In this document: one piece after another, positions 42,399-54,889 of the stretch
Numbering within the stretch: the stretch's first letter is position 1
How the letters are laid out: each line of letters begins with the position of its first letter
DNA from: Trichuris trichiura
Lineage: Eukaryota > Nematoda > Enoplea > Trichinellida > Trichuridae
Assembly: GCA_037903355.1 (NCBI GenBank)
Contig: JBAJFE010000014.1
Span: forward strand, 5,146,001 to 5,210,000
Direction: 5' to 3'
DNA: 64,000 bases
Notes under the pieces: model-generated
Databases searched by the model: none
What the model was told of the DNA's origin: nothing
What the model saw: only the letters and a program-made list of their open reading frames with translations
Program-made: the position numbers and the translations under genes

Positions 42399-42585
42399 CA
42401 GTAAAACCCCTGAAGTTGACCACTCCTATATGGTGACCATCTCCTTAAGTTGACTGAATTTTGGCCAGTTGATTTGTCCGTACGTTAGCCGAGCCACTTA
42501 TACCCACTTCCTATACGTTGACCGCTTCCTACGTTGATCAGTGTTCCCTAGTCCCTTAGGTGGTCAACTTACGTGGGTTTTACTG
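42399..42585. mobile_element. Tigger-type MITE (187 bp)
   Basis: Terminal inverted repeats CAGTAAAACCCCTGAAGTTG and CAACTTACGTGGGTTTTACTG-type right end, flanked by TA on both sides (42397-42398, 42586-42587), the TSD of Tc1/mariner-Tigger elements. Subterminal sequence (GGTCAACTTACG, TTTGTCCGTACGT) matches the ends of the Tigger element at 56172-58909, so it is probably a deletion derivative. Confidence 0.88.
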
Positions 42586-42941
42586 TATATCACGAAACCG
42601 TCCCATCTGATGACGAGAAGTCAGGCGTTCAAAGCTATTTCTTGTTTTGCGAAACAGTGTGAAGTGCGGAACACTTTCTTCGCAAATCAGCCGAAGCTGT
42701 GGAACTGTTTAGTCTCTAGCTCACAGTCGCTATTTCAGGGAGAAGAAGGAGGCAGCCTAGATTAGGGTCGACGGTGGAAACGCTTTAGGAGTCTTGTAAT
42801 GTTCATACCTGGAATGTGGACGCGCACGGCAGATTACGTAATATTTCGTGATCGAGGTCAGGCTGAGAGCAGCATCAGCGATAAACCCATTAACCATGGC
42901 GCGTGATTCAGCAGACCAGAAAAGGCTTAGTATAGCATTTG

Positions 42942-43121
42942 CGTAAAAGTCGTCTGCGGCTTTCCCGTGTTTTGTTGGTATCTGTAATTAAACGAAACAA
43001 TTGCTCTATCAACAGATAGATGAGTTTTGTTTAATTACAGATACTAACGAAGAACAGGAAAGCCGTGGACGACCTTTACGAAAATTAAACACAGTCCCGT
43101 TATAAAGCATCCTATATTCAT
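42942..43121 (+). repeat. PLE-related hairpin repeat (180 bp)
   Basis: TSD GTATAGCATTTG at 42930-42941 and 43122-43133. The arms read AAAGTCGTCTGCGGCTTTCC and an inverse copy; the centre carries ATTGCTCTATCAACAGATAG, an inverted A-box-like block. The tail is AGTCCCGTTATAAAGCATCC. No hammerhead core remains. Confidence 0.82.
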
Positions 43122-43133
43122 GTATAGCATTTG

Positions 43134-45759
43134 GTGAGACGTCTACGACCTGGCACACCAGCGATCGCCACCTGCTCAGCGAAGCTGAAAGATATAAAGA
43201 GCAACGGAGAACATCACAGTTACGTAGTGCTTACGTCTGATTCTTTCTCATATCTCTTGCCTATCACTCGTACAGCCGTAAGCTAAAGCGCTTTTTATTG
43301 TTGCTACCTAATTGCTCTCCGTGAGGTCTCCCACAATTCTCGAAGAATACCTAAGCCTACACGTAAGCCTAAGTCACCTGAGACGCTGATCATACTTTTT
43401 CTGCACTAGCTGAAAATCAGAAGCATTCAGACTGCGCATAGTCAGCTGAGTTTACACACGTTGCAATCGGCAGGCAGTTTAGTCTTCGGTCTACACCGTA
43501 CAATGAAGCCGCCACAGAACAGTGGTTTGTTAGCCGTACCATTACAAGTTATCAGTATAACCTGATTGTCAGTCATCACAATGCTGACTTGACAAGGTAC
43601 GCTGTCGCGGGAGGCCAAATTTCAGCTACCAACGTTGGAAGACTCTGCTTTAGTTATGCAATGAGTTGGCTAAATTGTCTGGAATGTTGGCTGAGGCCTA
43701 TCTATCCTTTACATGGTCGCGCCAGGATTAAATGCTGACGGGGAAAAAGTTGAAGAAACGGCAAGCAGGCAGCTGTCAGTGGCTGACTGCGAGACCCTCA
43801 TCTTTGTTAAAGGTTGGGTTGGATCTTATATGGGACACTTTAACTTTCTCCATCAGGAGTCTGGTTCATGGCACGCTTCCGTTGCGCTCTGTCTTACCGC
43901 AAATGATGATATGCTCCAGTATGGCCAATTTTTTTTCATTGTTTCATCCATGATTTTGCCTGGGTTCAGTGTTTGTAGCCTGCGTCTAGTTTTGGTCTCT
44001 TCGTCTTTCTTCAATATTTCAGCCGCCTTTGTCTTTGCAACCTCTTTTTCTTTGGTCACCGTATCTTTCGTAAGACTGATTAGCTATGGCTACAGCTATG
44101 TACTTTGGGATGCTTGGGTGCGCGTAAAATGTTGTTCAACGACGTTACCCTGAAGGATAGAACGTCCCACTCGCCGCGCTATAGCCAAGCCTATAGAGTA
44201 ACATGATGGAGCCTACGTCATGCTTGTTGTGTCAGTGCAGCGATTAGCGGTAGCGGCGGTTAAGTTTTCGTTTCCAGCGTACACGCAAAGCAAAGTTACA
44301 GAAGAATTACATCCGCGCAACTGTGCGATGCCGTAGAGTTGCTGCACTATGCACTGCAGTGGGATGGAGGTATAATTGCATCGTGATTTTGACTTAGGCT
44401 TTGCACACGTCACATCTCATCACAATCGTAATGCCGCCTACATAACACAATGGAGCAACGGCCATATGGCAGTATCATATTAATTTTTCCAGGGTAGCCT
44501 TTGCGCTTGACATTTACGTCGAAATCGCAAAGCAGCTTGTGCGAGGAGTCGTTTCGAGTGATGAATGTGGTAACTATTGAGTAACTTTTATTCAGGATCA
44601 CATTTTGCAGGGGTACCAAACGTGAATGAGTCACTGCGATGGAGAAGTGGTTCCCGCGGTGTTGTAAGTGCCAAACGAGGGGCTTTACTCAGCTAAGAAA
44701 GACTACTCGAAAGCTGGAACAGGATAAAGATGAGATAGCAACTACGCGGCAGCACGGCAAGGCATACAGAATCATGCGCAGAGGGAATGCGAGTGCTTCA
44801 GATATCGGAAGCTAAATATACATATGACACGTGGATGATCCTTTCCGTCGCGTAAGAGCAGAACCTTACCCGATGGATAATGCCATTGGCCTGAAAGAAT
44901 GACCGTACGGAATGTTCATCACTGAGTCCACGAAGCTGGCTTTAAAGGGCATACCTGTTTGCAGCAGGAAACGTAATACTTAAATGACACATACGGCGGT
45001 GGATGGCACAGCTTGGTACCTCTAAAAAAGCAGCTCAGTGCAAACCTGCATAACGCTAAGGCGGGTCAGCGCACGGGCAGAACAGCCGGAGAGGTCAAAG
45101 GGAATACCTCAGGAGGATGTTGCGCATGATGTGCCTGTAGAAAGTGCTTGCACTAAGAGACTTGCTAATAAGGATTCGCTTTAATCTCTGTCATTAGTCA
45201 GGTTTTTTGTTTCGCTTGTCTGTGTGCAGCGCCTACCTTAATAGGCTTGATACGAATTAGCGCTAATCTCCGCAAAGACATGGAAAGCCTCGCCCAGTGG
45301 GAGGCAGCATTAAGTTGATATTACGGAAACCTAAATTCTTTATGATTTTGCTCAATTACAGTATGACTGTTGGGCCGTTAACAGGAATGATCTGTTATCT
45401 GTAACAAGGCTGACTTCGGGTAACCGTTTATAACAACGACCTAAGATTCACCGTCTATCCTATAAACTGAATTATTAACACGGCGTTAAGGGTTCTTGAA
45501 GTCCCTAATCAGCCAGCTGCAGGTTAGCCATGCAATATGAACAGTAATTTTGCCCATAAGAAAAATGCGCAAGCAATCGTGAGCATTATAGTTTGATTAA
45601 TCCTCCTACTCACTCTGGAAAGGGTAATGAGCGTTTTCGTGCGCATTCTGAAACGGTGTCAAGGGTTTTGACTGGAGAATGGCGCACATATGACCTTTAT
45701 TTATGCCGCCACAGTCTGAATTTCATGGTTCGAATAAACGTACATGCCACTAAGGTGGA
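43134..45759. other. Intergenic DNA, no supported gene
   Basis: Open frames at 43713-44153 (plus) and 44059-43853 (minus) overlap each other; neither shows a recognised domain. No TSD-bounded repeat found. Confidence 0.4.
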
Positions 45760-47379
45760 TCAAACGAGAAGTCCAGGTTTCAATAAGGCTGGCTTTTCTT
45801 GCATCGAATGGATAGGTTGGTCATCAATTCCACCCGTTGCCAATTCGGCGTTTAAATTAATGTACTCCACACCAGCTTGTGGTTCCAGTCGATCTCCCTT
45901 TTCTTCCAACAAATCCATATCAGTTTTTAAAGCAGGAACTTCTGGCTCAAAGAAATCGTTTCCCACAGCTCCGGTCATACTTGAATGCAATACTCGCTCT
46001 AGAAAACGAAACGTTCATGTGGAACGGTAACAGTAAGGATGACAACCTATTAGACTATCATCCACCTGCCGTTTTGACATCCGTGAGGTGCCGTGTGATT
46101 GACTAAGCGAGTGCGGATGACTTCTGACTAATCCCGCTTCATCGCTTCCATTTTTTGGAAATCCGTCTGATTTATGCACATATCGCTGTGTTGGTAACTT
46201 GACAACCTGTTCTCTTGGAACGCTACGAGAAACTGCAAAGAGAAAACAAAGTATACATATCACGTCTGACTGAAAAAAGCATGTTTCATCAAAAGAATTT
46301 GTGCTACTGCAAAATCATAAGCAAAATCACCAATTCTGTGCTGCCTCCGTTTGTTGTCATAATCTGCAAGGCCTTCATTATCAAAAGGTAGTTCTCCTGT
46401 CCCTGCATTGGAAGCGCTCGAAGTAAATTCAACGTGAAAATTGTCAAGGACAATTATTGATATTTCTAGTTCATTTCTCACGTTTGCTTTCAGCGTGACA
46501 TCTAGAAAAATAATGAATGAGTGAAATGATGTATTCGCTTCACCTTTTAAGTTCTGAATGTCGCACAATTTTATTTTCCATGGTGACTTCCTGAAATTAA
46601 GCATAAGCATGGCTCAAGATACCATCTGTTTTCTCACCCGTACTCCACAGACTGTAGAAAATCATTGCCGATTATGATTGGGAAGCTTTTTCTGGGATCA
46701 GCAATGAACAATTTTGAAGAGATTTTAGGGCAGGGATAGAATCCAGGCTTCTGTGCAACAAGGCAATGTAACTTCAAGCTGCAAATAGAGAAATTTGTAG
46801 TTTTCTTTTAGATATCACAAGTTACCCGTAAGCTGGTTCTTCAGTTCCACCAATGTATTCGTTCTGCACGCAATGGCTTGCTTCCCATTTGCTTGCTATC
46901 ATCGGCAAAAGTCCGATCCATCGATAATGCAACGGCTGCAACTAAACTAATGTCTGAAAACGTTTTCTCAACGTGAAGCAGTCATATTTGCACTGAAAGG
47001 CAACTAACAACTGGAACAGCCTTTTTTATTGGCGTATTTCTTCTATTCTTTTTTTATTGAGATAAAACACACGCCTGGCGAATTAATTCATTTTAGCAAT
47101 AGGTTTACAGACAATTTGTGTATTCATCAAATTGAGCATGCATACCTGAAGTAACAATGAGTGCCATTTTGATCTAGTCAAAGGTCGAATTTTGCACTTG
47201 ACTGAAACTTTTAATGCATAACTGTTTGTGAAGTCATTCGAAGAACTGTTGAATAGTGAATTAGCTCCATGGTAAGGCTGACAAATCCATGCATGGTTTC
47301 CCTCAAATGCCTCTGTGAGTGTGCTGTTTGAAAATCGCCACGCCAGTAACCCAGACAAAATGAACGCCAGTTTATACAT
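45760..47379 (-). CDS. Unrecognised secreted protein, 372 aa
   Basis: Seven exons join in phase with GT-AG introns: 47379-47146, 46935-46826, 46778-46638, 46590-46544, 46501-46331, 46232-46056, 45998-45760. The N-terminus (MYKLAFILSGLLAWRFSNST) looks like a signal peptide; an upstream in-frame ATG at 47406 would add nine residues. The ectodomain has several cysteines (HAWICQPYHG, VKCKIRPL, SHCVQNEYIGG, LKLHCLVAQKPGFYPCPK), a possible beta-strand-rich part (DVTLKANVRNELEISIIVLD) and a basic, Ser-rich linker. It ends in an acidic region (LEEKGDRLEPQAGVEY) and KPALLKPGLLV. No transmembrane helix is evident after the signal peptide, suggesting secretion. I do not recognise the family and assign no function. 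Several donor choices (after exons 5 and 6) rest on phase only. Confidence 0.6.
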
Positions 47380-47406
47380 AATAATTGTTTGTTTGCAAAA
47401 GTCCAT

Positions 47407-49788
47407 CCAGCCATTTCCGGCGTGTTTATATGACAGAAAACTAGACTGTAGGACAAGTTTCAACATGCCTGGTTTTCTGCCCAGCCCGAACAAGCGTCTT
47501 GTGTTATAAACGAGTGCGCAGTAAAAGTATTACAAGGCGTTGCCTTTATTCTCAACTTATTCTGTTGCCCAGTATGACAGCGTAAATAACGTAAACATTT
47601 CTCTGCCAGTCTCGCCGGTGCAAAAGTGCGAGCGCAGAGCAACTTAACTTATCTTCAGTGAGCGAGGTTGTGCTTCACTCTGCGGCACCGCGTCTACTGC
47701 ATAAGTTGTATTAATCTATTAGTATCAAGATCATAACAAAAAAATCTTCCATTTTGTATTCGCACAGTAGCGGCTATGTTGATTAGCCTTAATATTATTC
47801 AAATGCTTTAGGAAAAGGCTAGAACCTGAACTTATGCAATTTTGCAACAGATGGATTAATCATTGTGCTTGAAGTAACGGTAGACGGCTTGATGTACAGT
47901 ATAGAGTTTCACTGTTAAGTATTGTCCCGTTATTCTAGTCAACAAAGCTTTGGTCCAGAGTTTTCTGGTCAGGCCTTGATCCATCTTCAGTGGATAGGCA
48001 GACGGAACGGATTGATTTTTCCCGCTTATTCCTTATTCCTGTTCGACAACTTTCAGGTACTTATAACGCCTGTTGATCAAAGTAGTTTGCAGCCCGGGTA
48101 ATTCTTTTAAAGAAGTTAGTGTTGCTTCGAAGCTAAAGTTGTCTGGTTTCTTTGGTAACATGAGGTTGCAGTACTTGCCATGCACTGCCGCGTTCAACTT
48201 TCAGTCAAGAAAACAGACTTTCGAACTGTCTTCCAGTGCAGCGGGGTCTACCATACAGACGCTGTTGAAGCGCTTGAGCCATACCTCGAATGTAACCCTG
48301 TTGCCTGGGCCATAGGCAAATTCTGAAACAGAAGCCAGCAAGGCATCCAAAGAAGGCTCCTGTGCCAAAGAAACTATTAAAAATACCTTTTTGAAGGACT
48401 GAAGTAGTGTTTGGAATTTCGTAATGATGTTGATTCAGCTGCTGATGCTGTTGCGCCAAAAGAGATTCAGCCGAAACGTATGAAATGACAAATGCCACGT
48501 CACGAACGCAGACAGTGAGTTACCTAACGGCCACTGTTGTACCTTTCGGTTTGCGTGGTAGACCAGAAGTAGTAAATAAAATGGTTTAAGTAGACGCAAC
48601 TTCTCAATGGCAGCGATCCAGAGGGAATGAACCAACTAAGATCAAGCTGCAGCCTTAAACGAGCATGGACACACGAACGATGGTGAAACCAAATGGGAAA
48701 TTTCGCATTGGCAAAGTCACTGGCAGTTGTGCCGACAGTATGAGCGATAGCGAAGAGAGTGTACCGTAACGATCCCCTAAGCACGCAATGGGCAAGTGCG
48801 CACGATGTGAGCGAACGCTCCTAAACAGAACACCGCTAGGTGGCAAACTGGTGCTGTTGAATCAATGGCAATGATCCATCAGAATTGAACCGTGCGGATG
48901 GAGCAATCTTTTGGCGTGGAAACGGCTGCCAGCAAAAACAGTCTCAATTTCGATCTATGATACAGATAAAACTGGACTCCGAGGGCTTTCCCAAAGCAGT
49001 CACTTCACAAGGAAGAATCTACTCCGGGATACAAGAAAAGCAAACAACGCGTCACTTTAGTGGTATGTGCAAGTGCTTCTGGTATCTTTTGTATTCAGGT
49101 CTTCTTTATTGGGAAACCAAAAACGCCCAGAAGTTTCGAAAACATCAGGAATTCTTGGTAGTTTACATTAATCAGAAAAACGCATGGATGAGTATCAGAG
49201 CATTCGAAAGGTGGTTCAGAAAGATATTCACTCTTGATCTTAAAAAGGTACCAAAACAGGGTCAGCAAAAACTTCAAAGCGCTGATACTAATAAACAACA
49301 TTTCGGCACACCCAGCTGTGGAGTAACGTAACAGAACTGTTCAACTAGTAACAGCGAAATCTGCCAGATGTCAGTTCACTAATAAAGCTAATGGAACAGG
49401 GCGTAATTGAAAATTTGAAGCGTTTATACCGAAAAGAGCATCCCCTCCATCATTAATTATCAGAATGCAATGGTACGGAAACAATCATGGATATTTATGA
49501 GAAGAGGTCCTTGAAAGACTGCTGATATATGATGGCATATACTGCTAGAATAAACATGGCAATTGCGCTAATCATCCTTCGTCACTTGTAATCGAGCGGC
49601 AACAACTGGCCAATTGGCAGGTGCTGAGCAGTAGCGTTCTCGCGTTCGGGACATTCTCATTCAGAACTGCTTTTAAAGAAATAAATTTTTACAATAAATA
49701 AGATACAGACGGAAAAGGTAAAAAATAAGTTCCAAATTAGATTATCCGGACCACTCTGTCCCGTTTCGTTTGTATAATCGAAGTTACA
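47407..49788. other. Intergenic DNA with one degenerate hammerhead repeat
   Basis: Near 47935-48060, a minus-strand CTGAAGA (47978-47984) with an imperfect stem and AGAAAA recalls a decayed family member. No gene could be supported. Confidence 0.35.
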
Positions 49789-49998
49789 CTATTTCTGCTT
49801 GACAGTAGATGTTTTCTTACGCTGAAATGGAAACAATTCGCATAGCTTATCCAAGTATTCCAGTTCTGAATGAAACGGTTGCAATGCTGTTACTACAATC
49901 ATGTGTCTGGCTTGTTCTATGATTTTGACTCGCGACACTATAGCAACAACAGGTATTTCATCGTGCAATATCTTTATTAACGGTAAGCAAAAGCTCAA
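49789..49998 (-). CDS. Probable terminal exon of an unidentified gene
   Basis: The minus-strand frame reads KILHDEIPVVAIVSRVKIIE, then ARHMIVVTALQPFHSELEYL and CELFPFQRKKTSTVKQK before a stop at 49789. Composition is protein-like (hydrophobic strands, then a Lys-rich tail). It may be the 3' end of the gene whose exons lie at 53.2-53.6 kb, the next minus-strand exons upstream, but I could not connect them by phase. No family recognised. Confidence 0.4.
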   Translation of the reverse strand: MSFCLPLIKILHDEIPVVAIVSRVKIIEQARHMIVVTALQPFHSELEYLDKLCELFPFQRKKTSTVKQK

Positions 49999-50599
49999 TT
50001 AACACAGCTTTCATAGTATGCTCACTGTGCAACAAACTCTGAATGCAGAATCATTCGTTCTGAGACAAAGGGAACCAGCGCTGCATTTTCCGGGGTTCCA
50101 TACCTCGAAGCGCTGACCACAGATGACAGGTAGACCAGAAATTCTGTCCTTCACAACCTCTTCAGGACGGCACATTCTTTCCACTATAAGGACGTACTAA
50201 TATTATCTATATATGAGAGAGTGCACGATAAAACATTTTGAAACTAATTACAGTCTGTCAGCCTGTAACAAGCGTTTCTAAAGTTGGCGACTTTGAAATA
50301 GAGGGCCCTCCTATACAAAAACGTTCTTCTCTCTTATGCGCAGTTTGCCCAGTGGAAAAGTGAGGGCTGAGAGCAAAGTTTCCCAGCGTTCTTCAGGCAG
50401 GTGCCTTATGCAAGGAAACTCGGACTACTTTTTTTTATCTGCTACATCTTCTGGAGTCAGCTACACTTGATGCAGTGACCCCATTCTCACGAAAATGTTT
50501 GTATTTCGTACAAGAGGCAGTTATTCTTGTGAGAGGGGAGTCTGATTTTGGCAGGCAATTTCCGCATCCAAATAGCCTCCAACTCATTTACTAATATTC

Positions 50600-50784
50600 A
50601 GTGGGTTTTCATGATGGTAAATTTTTTAATACGGCTTTGTCTAGCCCGTTGATAATGTCTGAAATCATACAGAAGCAAATGCTCAACCAACGAACGGATG
50701 AGCAACTAACAAGGGAAAAAAAGTTCAGGACAAGCACTTAGCAGATTCGGAGCTTTCGGGACCAACCTTGTCCCATCGTCAGTG
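50600..50784 (-). repeat. Hammerhead monomer repeat
   Basis: Minus strand: CTGACGA (plus-strand TCGTCAG, 50776-50782), stem GGGAC/GTCCC, GAAA at 50754-50757, then A-box-like block (CATCCGTTCGTTGGTTGAGC) and the CAACGGGCTAGACAAAGCC segment. No clear TSD. Confidence 0.7.
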
Positions 50785-51746
50785 ATGATGGTAATGTCCT
50801 AAATGGTCCTTTCGTCAGCGGGAAGACGTCAGGGCAGCTATTAGCAGCTGTTAAACGAAAGAAGAAAGTATATGAAGCTTCAGAAACTAAATTAAGGAAC
50901 CAAGGTGAAGGCACTGAAGTGCCGCCATCTACATCTAGTGCGACAACCCTTATCAGTAATTAGAAAAATATAGGTAGAAAAATAAAAACAGTAAGATCCT
51001 AATTCTTTAAAGTCAGTACCCCACACTTATTTCACCATATAGTTGTTCACGTTCTTTCTTTCTGCTTAGTCTAGGATGCCTTATGGTCAATGGCGTATGT
51101 GGTAAGTGTGCTTGCTTAAACCTGCTCACGCAATATCAGAATAAAAGGAGGGAACTTTTCAGGGCGCTCACGATCCCTCATTAATTTATAGAGACACGAC
51201 CAAGACTAGAAGATCTTTACTGACTTCAGAACTAAGCTACATCTTGACCTAAGTGACTTGACTTCGTCAACCTGACCTAACCGACTTGACATACCCAGCT
51301 TGACTTCAACTTGACCGAGATACCAGGTATTTTTAATAGTTTCTTTGGCACAGGTATTTTGGTTGGTCCTGTTGCTATACGTGCATTTACACGTACGGTT
51401 TGCCTGGTGCAAATCCAGTGTACAGAACACATATGAATTGTGTGCAGCATCTATAGAGCCAGCACGCACGCAGTATATGCTGTTTGCACCTCTGGTATTT
51501 TTTGGAATATCTTGTCATATGCGCCACACAATCCTATTGCAGCATGGTGTCTTTTAGGAATATGCAGATGCTTTCGACGGGCGGTTGTGATATCGCGAGA
51601 CGCTGTCCGCACTATACTGTTTCTATTTTCGCATGTCCTATTGGTTATGCACCCCATCATCCTACTGAATGTTCGCCAGCCGTCTTGTTACGCCCTTATG
51701 AGGACTGAGCCCAAATGGGCTGGGCTTAAGCCTAGAGAACTTACAC

Positions 51747-51965
51747 CGCTGATGACGGAACAAGGACAGTTCTGAAACAGTTCTGGACAAATTGAAACGT
51801 ACCGCATCGAATTGTTCTCTATTTTTCTGTAGCAATTTGCTGAACCATTCGCTGGTGGAGCATTTTGAAGTTTACTTACAGATACACCAAACAGAACAAA
51901 GTCGTGAACTGCAGATCAACTATGAAACAATCAAAGCCTGTGAAAAGACACCCCGTTTTCCGAAA
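51747..51965 (+). repeat. Hammerhead monomer repeat with canonical CTGATGA...GAAAC
   Basis: CTGATGA at 51749-51755, stem GGAAC/GTTCT, GAAAC at 51774-51778. It matches the right arm of the element at 15695-16054 through a diverged A-box-like block (CATTCGCTGGTGGAGCA) to the tail AAAGACACCCCGTTTTC. TSD not certain. Confidence 0.72.
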
Positions 51966-52559
51966 TGTAAACACTAAACCTTTCTCCATCATTCCTGTCT
52001 TCTGCAGTCTTTCGTAACCAGAGAAATACGAGTCCACAATTCCTTAAAAATCCCACCGATGTACATGCTATCTCTTCTTATTTCTTCGCATGACTTGCTA
52101 GGCAGGCCGCCGTCTCAAAGTTCCTTACTGTAGCATTGTACTTGCTGCCCTCTCACGACAACCATTCTTGATTGTTAAATTAATGCACGTCTTTCCTGCC
52201 TGGTGAATTAGTTGTACTCGTCTCTTATTAGTCGCTTTTTAAATTGGGTAAAGCCAGGGTCTAGTTATGGCAGCAATTTACTCAAAGTCATAGAATGCCT
52301 ACTGAAACCGGAGAAGCTCGTCGTGGATCCAGACTTCATCGGCTGCGCTGGAATGGAAGCATTAGCGCACAGCGTTTAAACACTTCTTCGCCGGCCTGTC
52401 GCTGACACCGTAAACATCAAACCTGTATTTATAAATCTTGTTTAGCCAAGCATCTTCTCTACCTTACCGATAACTGGTTTTTGCGAAGACGGCACGCATA
52501 TGCCAAAGGAGATGTTAGGAAAGCCTGTCAATGAAACGCACACCCGTCATTGTCTAGCT

Positions 52560-52770
52560 CAGTGTTTCTCAAGGCCTGGGTCGCCAGCGCCCCCTGTGAA
52601 CGTTTCCGAGCGTTCGGGCCCCCAACTTGATTGAGCAAATTCAAGCGCGCTGATTGGCTGGGAGAAAGGACAGAAGTAGTCGTGACGGTCATAATGTAGG
52701 TGCCGCACAAAGTTATGTTGGAAAAGCGTTTCCCACATAGTGTGTCAAACACTTACGTTCCCACCTCCAA
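52560..52770 (+). repeat. Truncated hAT-type MITE
   Basis: Begins CAGTGTTTCTCAAGGCC and parallels 57970-58190 (shared GCGCGCTGATTGGCTG, ATAATGTAGGTGC, CACAAAGTT). The opposite terminus was not found, so the right end is approximate. Confidence 0.65.
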
Positions 52771-53231
52771 GCCAACCATCCCTCACTTTCCCCCCTTCCT
52801 CCCTTTCAGCCAATCCGAATTTCGGTGCGCAACAGCATGTAACTTTTTCTTAACGTTAGTTCGTTTTTCTAAACAGACGGAATTGATAGCTTCGTTGCTT
52901 TCAGGTTTATAAATGGAACCATTCTGTTATGAAAGCTTCAGCTCCTTTGTTTTTAACTATCGACGCCAATTAAAACGGATTTTCTAATTGCTTGTCAGAC
53001 ATAGAGGAAGTCTGAACAGAGGTTTTATGACACAATTACTATAACTACGGATAATTCCAGATTCTGAACAGATTGCGGTCTATAAGTCTGTTTCCTAGCA
53101 TAGTAAACAGAGCGTAAACTTAACTGGACAGATTCCTAATCATCGTTGAGTCGCTGGTACGAAAGAATTGAATCAGCCCACTTCGAACTGCATTTCTCAG
53201 AAAACATATTCACCAAGTAATCCAGCCTTAC

Positions 53232-53629
53232 CTTCAGTTTCATCTACTTTCACTGCAGTGTCATCATGAATGCTTGCAAGTGTCTCTCTTGCTAACTTAT
53301 GAAATCGTTCATATGAAGAATATTCTTCCACAGGTTCAGTGTGCTCATACTCTGTGTCGAAATGTTCTGGTCCTAGAAATGAGAATAGGTGTTCCACATT
53401 CGTGTGAATTCGTCGTCCGTTGTCTCCTTGTGCCCCTAGATTTAAAAGTCAGTCCGTTATATCTGGTAAGTACAGCATTAACTCAGACGTCTTATTTATA
53501 CATGCAAAATTCAGTTTAAAACCTCTTGGAAAACGAGCACATGAGCCAAACTTCCGCTACGAAAAAGCTGCTTACCCAGCAATCCAAATGAATTAGGAGA
53601 TTCAGGTCCTGCTGCGAGAGGTCTCAATA
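53232..53629 (-). CDS. Two exons of an unidentified gene
   Basis: Exons 53629-53576 and 53435-53232 are joined by a 140-nt GT-AG intron and keep phase. They encode LRPLAAGPESPNSFGLLG, then AQGDNGRRIHTNVEHLFSFL and an acidic stretch (GPEHFDTEYEHTEPVEEYSS), ending YERFHKLARETLASIHDDTA...DETE with a GTAAGG donor. The acidic, Tyr-containing, probably unstructured character is visible, but no domain is recognised. Upstream and downstream exons are missing; the frame at 49998-49789 could be the 3' end. Confidence 0.45.
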
Positions 53630-54889
53630 CTGCAAATAAATACTGATGCAGAATTACGTGAACCAGCAAACAAAGTAGATAACCTTTTCTAAAAGTCTGT
53701 ATGTTGTTGACAGGAAACAAGGATCGAGAGGAAAAGTCATCAGATGATAGCCATGGCCAGTTCGGAGAAGTTCTGCGTGAAAGGTTTCTGTCTAATTCCT
53801 GAGATTGTAAAGTCTTTTTCGGGTGTGGTGTTTTTGTCTGCTGTGAAATGTGCTCAGAAACTGGTGAAAATGGTGTTGTTCCGTGAGTTCCATCTAAACA
53901 AAGAAATAAAGGAAATCCTTTTTAAAAGTTACAGGCGTACTGCGTCCTGCGAACTGTAGCGAACAAAACTTCACGTGCAGTAAGTCCTTCCTGAAATGTT
54001 AGATTAGAAAACTTTTGCAACACAAATTGTAATGCAATTCAATTAGAAAATAGTAAGAAAAAAATAACACTGAAAATCTAGCAATTTCTCACTCTGAATT
54101 CGGTAAATAAGTCTTATATACACTTTTGCTGATCGAAACTCCAAATAATACATTTGATTAATACTGATAACTTTAAAGTTAAAAATTTTATACAAAATGA
54201 GTTGAGAAACATTTTAAAGATCTTCGCATAACATTTCACGCTTTTTCTAGAGTAGTATCTGTAACCAAGCGAAACAGATGGTTTACAAATGGATTGTTGC
54301 TTGATCTAGCTTCTTCTCCCGCTAACGAAAGTAGTCTCTTCCGAAGCCTTGCATTCTTTTAAAGCTTTGGTTGGATCTGAAGGAAGAAAGCTGGACAAGG
54401 GTCATACCGTATTATTCTCAACAAAACAAGATATAAAATGGTTTGGCTGATAATTGACATATTTGTTACATGTTTACTTCAGCACTAGACTCACGAAACA
54501 TTGTATAAATTCTCAACTTCTGACCGCTGACTATGAATTAAGTTCATTCAGGAAGTTCTGAACTTAGACCATTCCACACTTCTGCCTTAATGGCAGCCCA
54601 TCCATGCTACGGATTGCAGCGGCGTTGGATTGCTTAACTACAGATAACAGGGAGACGACGAAAAGTCCAAGAACCTTCTGAAAGTCTCGTACGAAGAAAT
54701 ACGAAACTGTTAAAAGGCATCTATTATTCAAACGGTTTCGAAGAGTCAAATTTTGTGACAATGGTTCATCGTCATCATTACTGATTTGTGCTTCTATCAG
54801 TGACTGTTTATTCGCTCCCTAATAGAGAGCGTGTTTTGTGAATACACAGATACTCAATTTTAAAAAAATCGAAATCAGCCGTGAAAAGG

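Noticed and set aside
43713..44153. Overlapping long frames on both strands
   Set aside because: The minus-strand Lys/Glu-rich frame looks protein-like but has no splice context or family match; the plus-strand frame is probably its shadow or chance.
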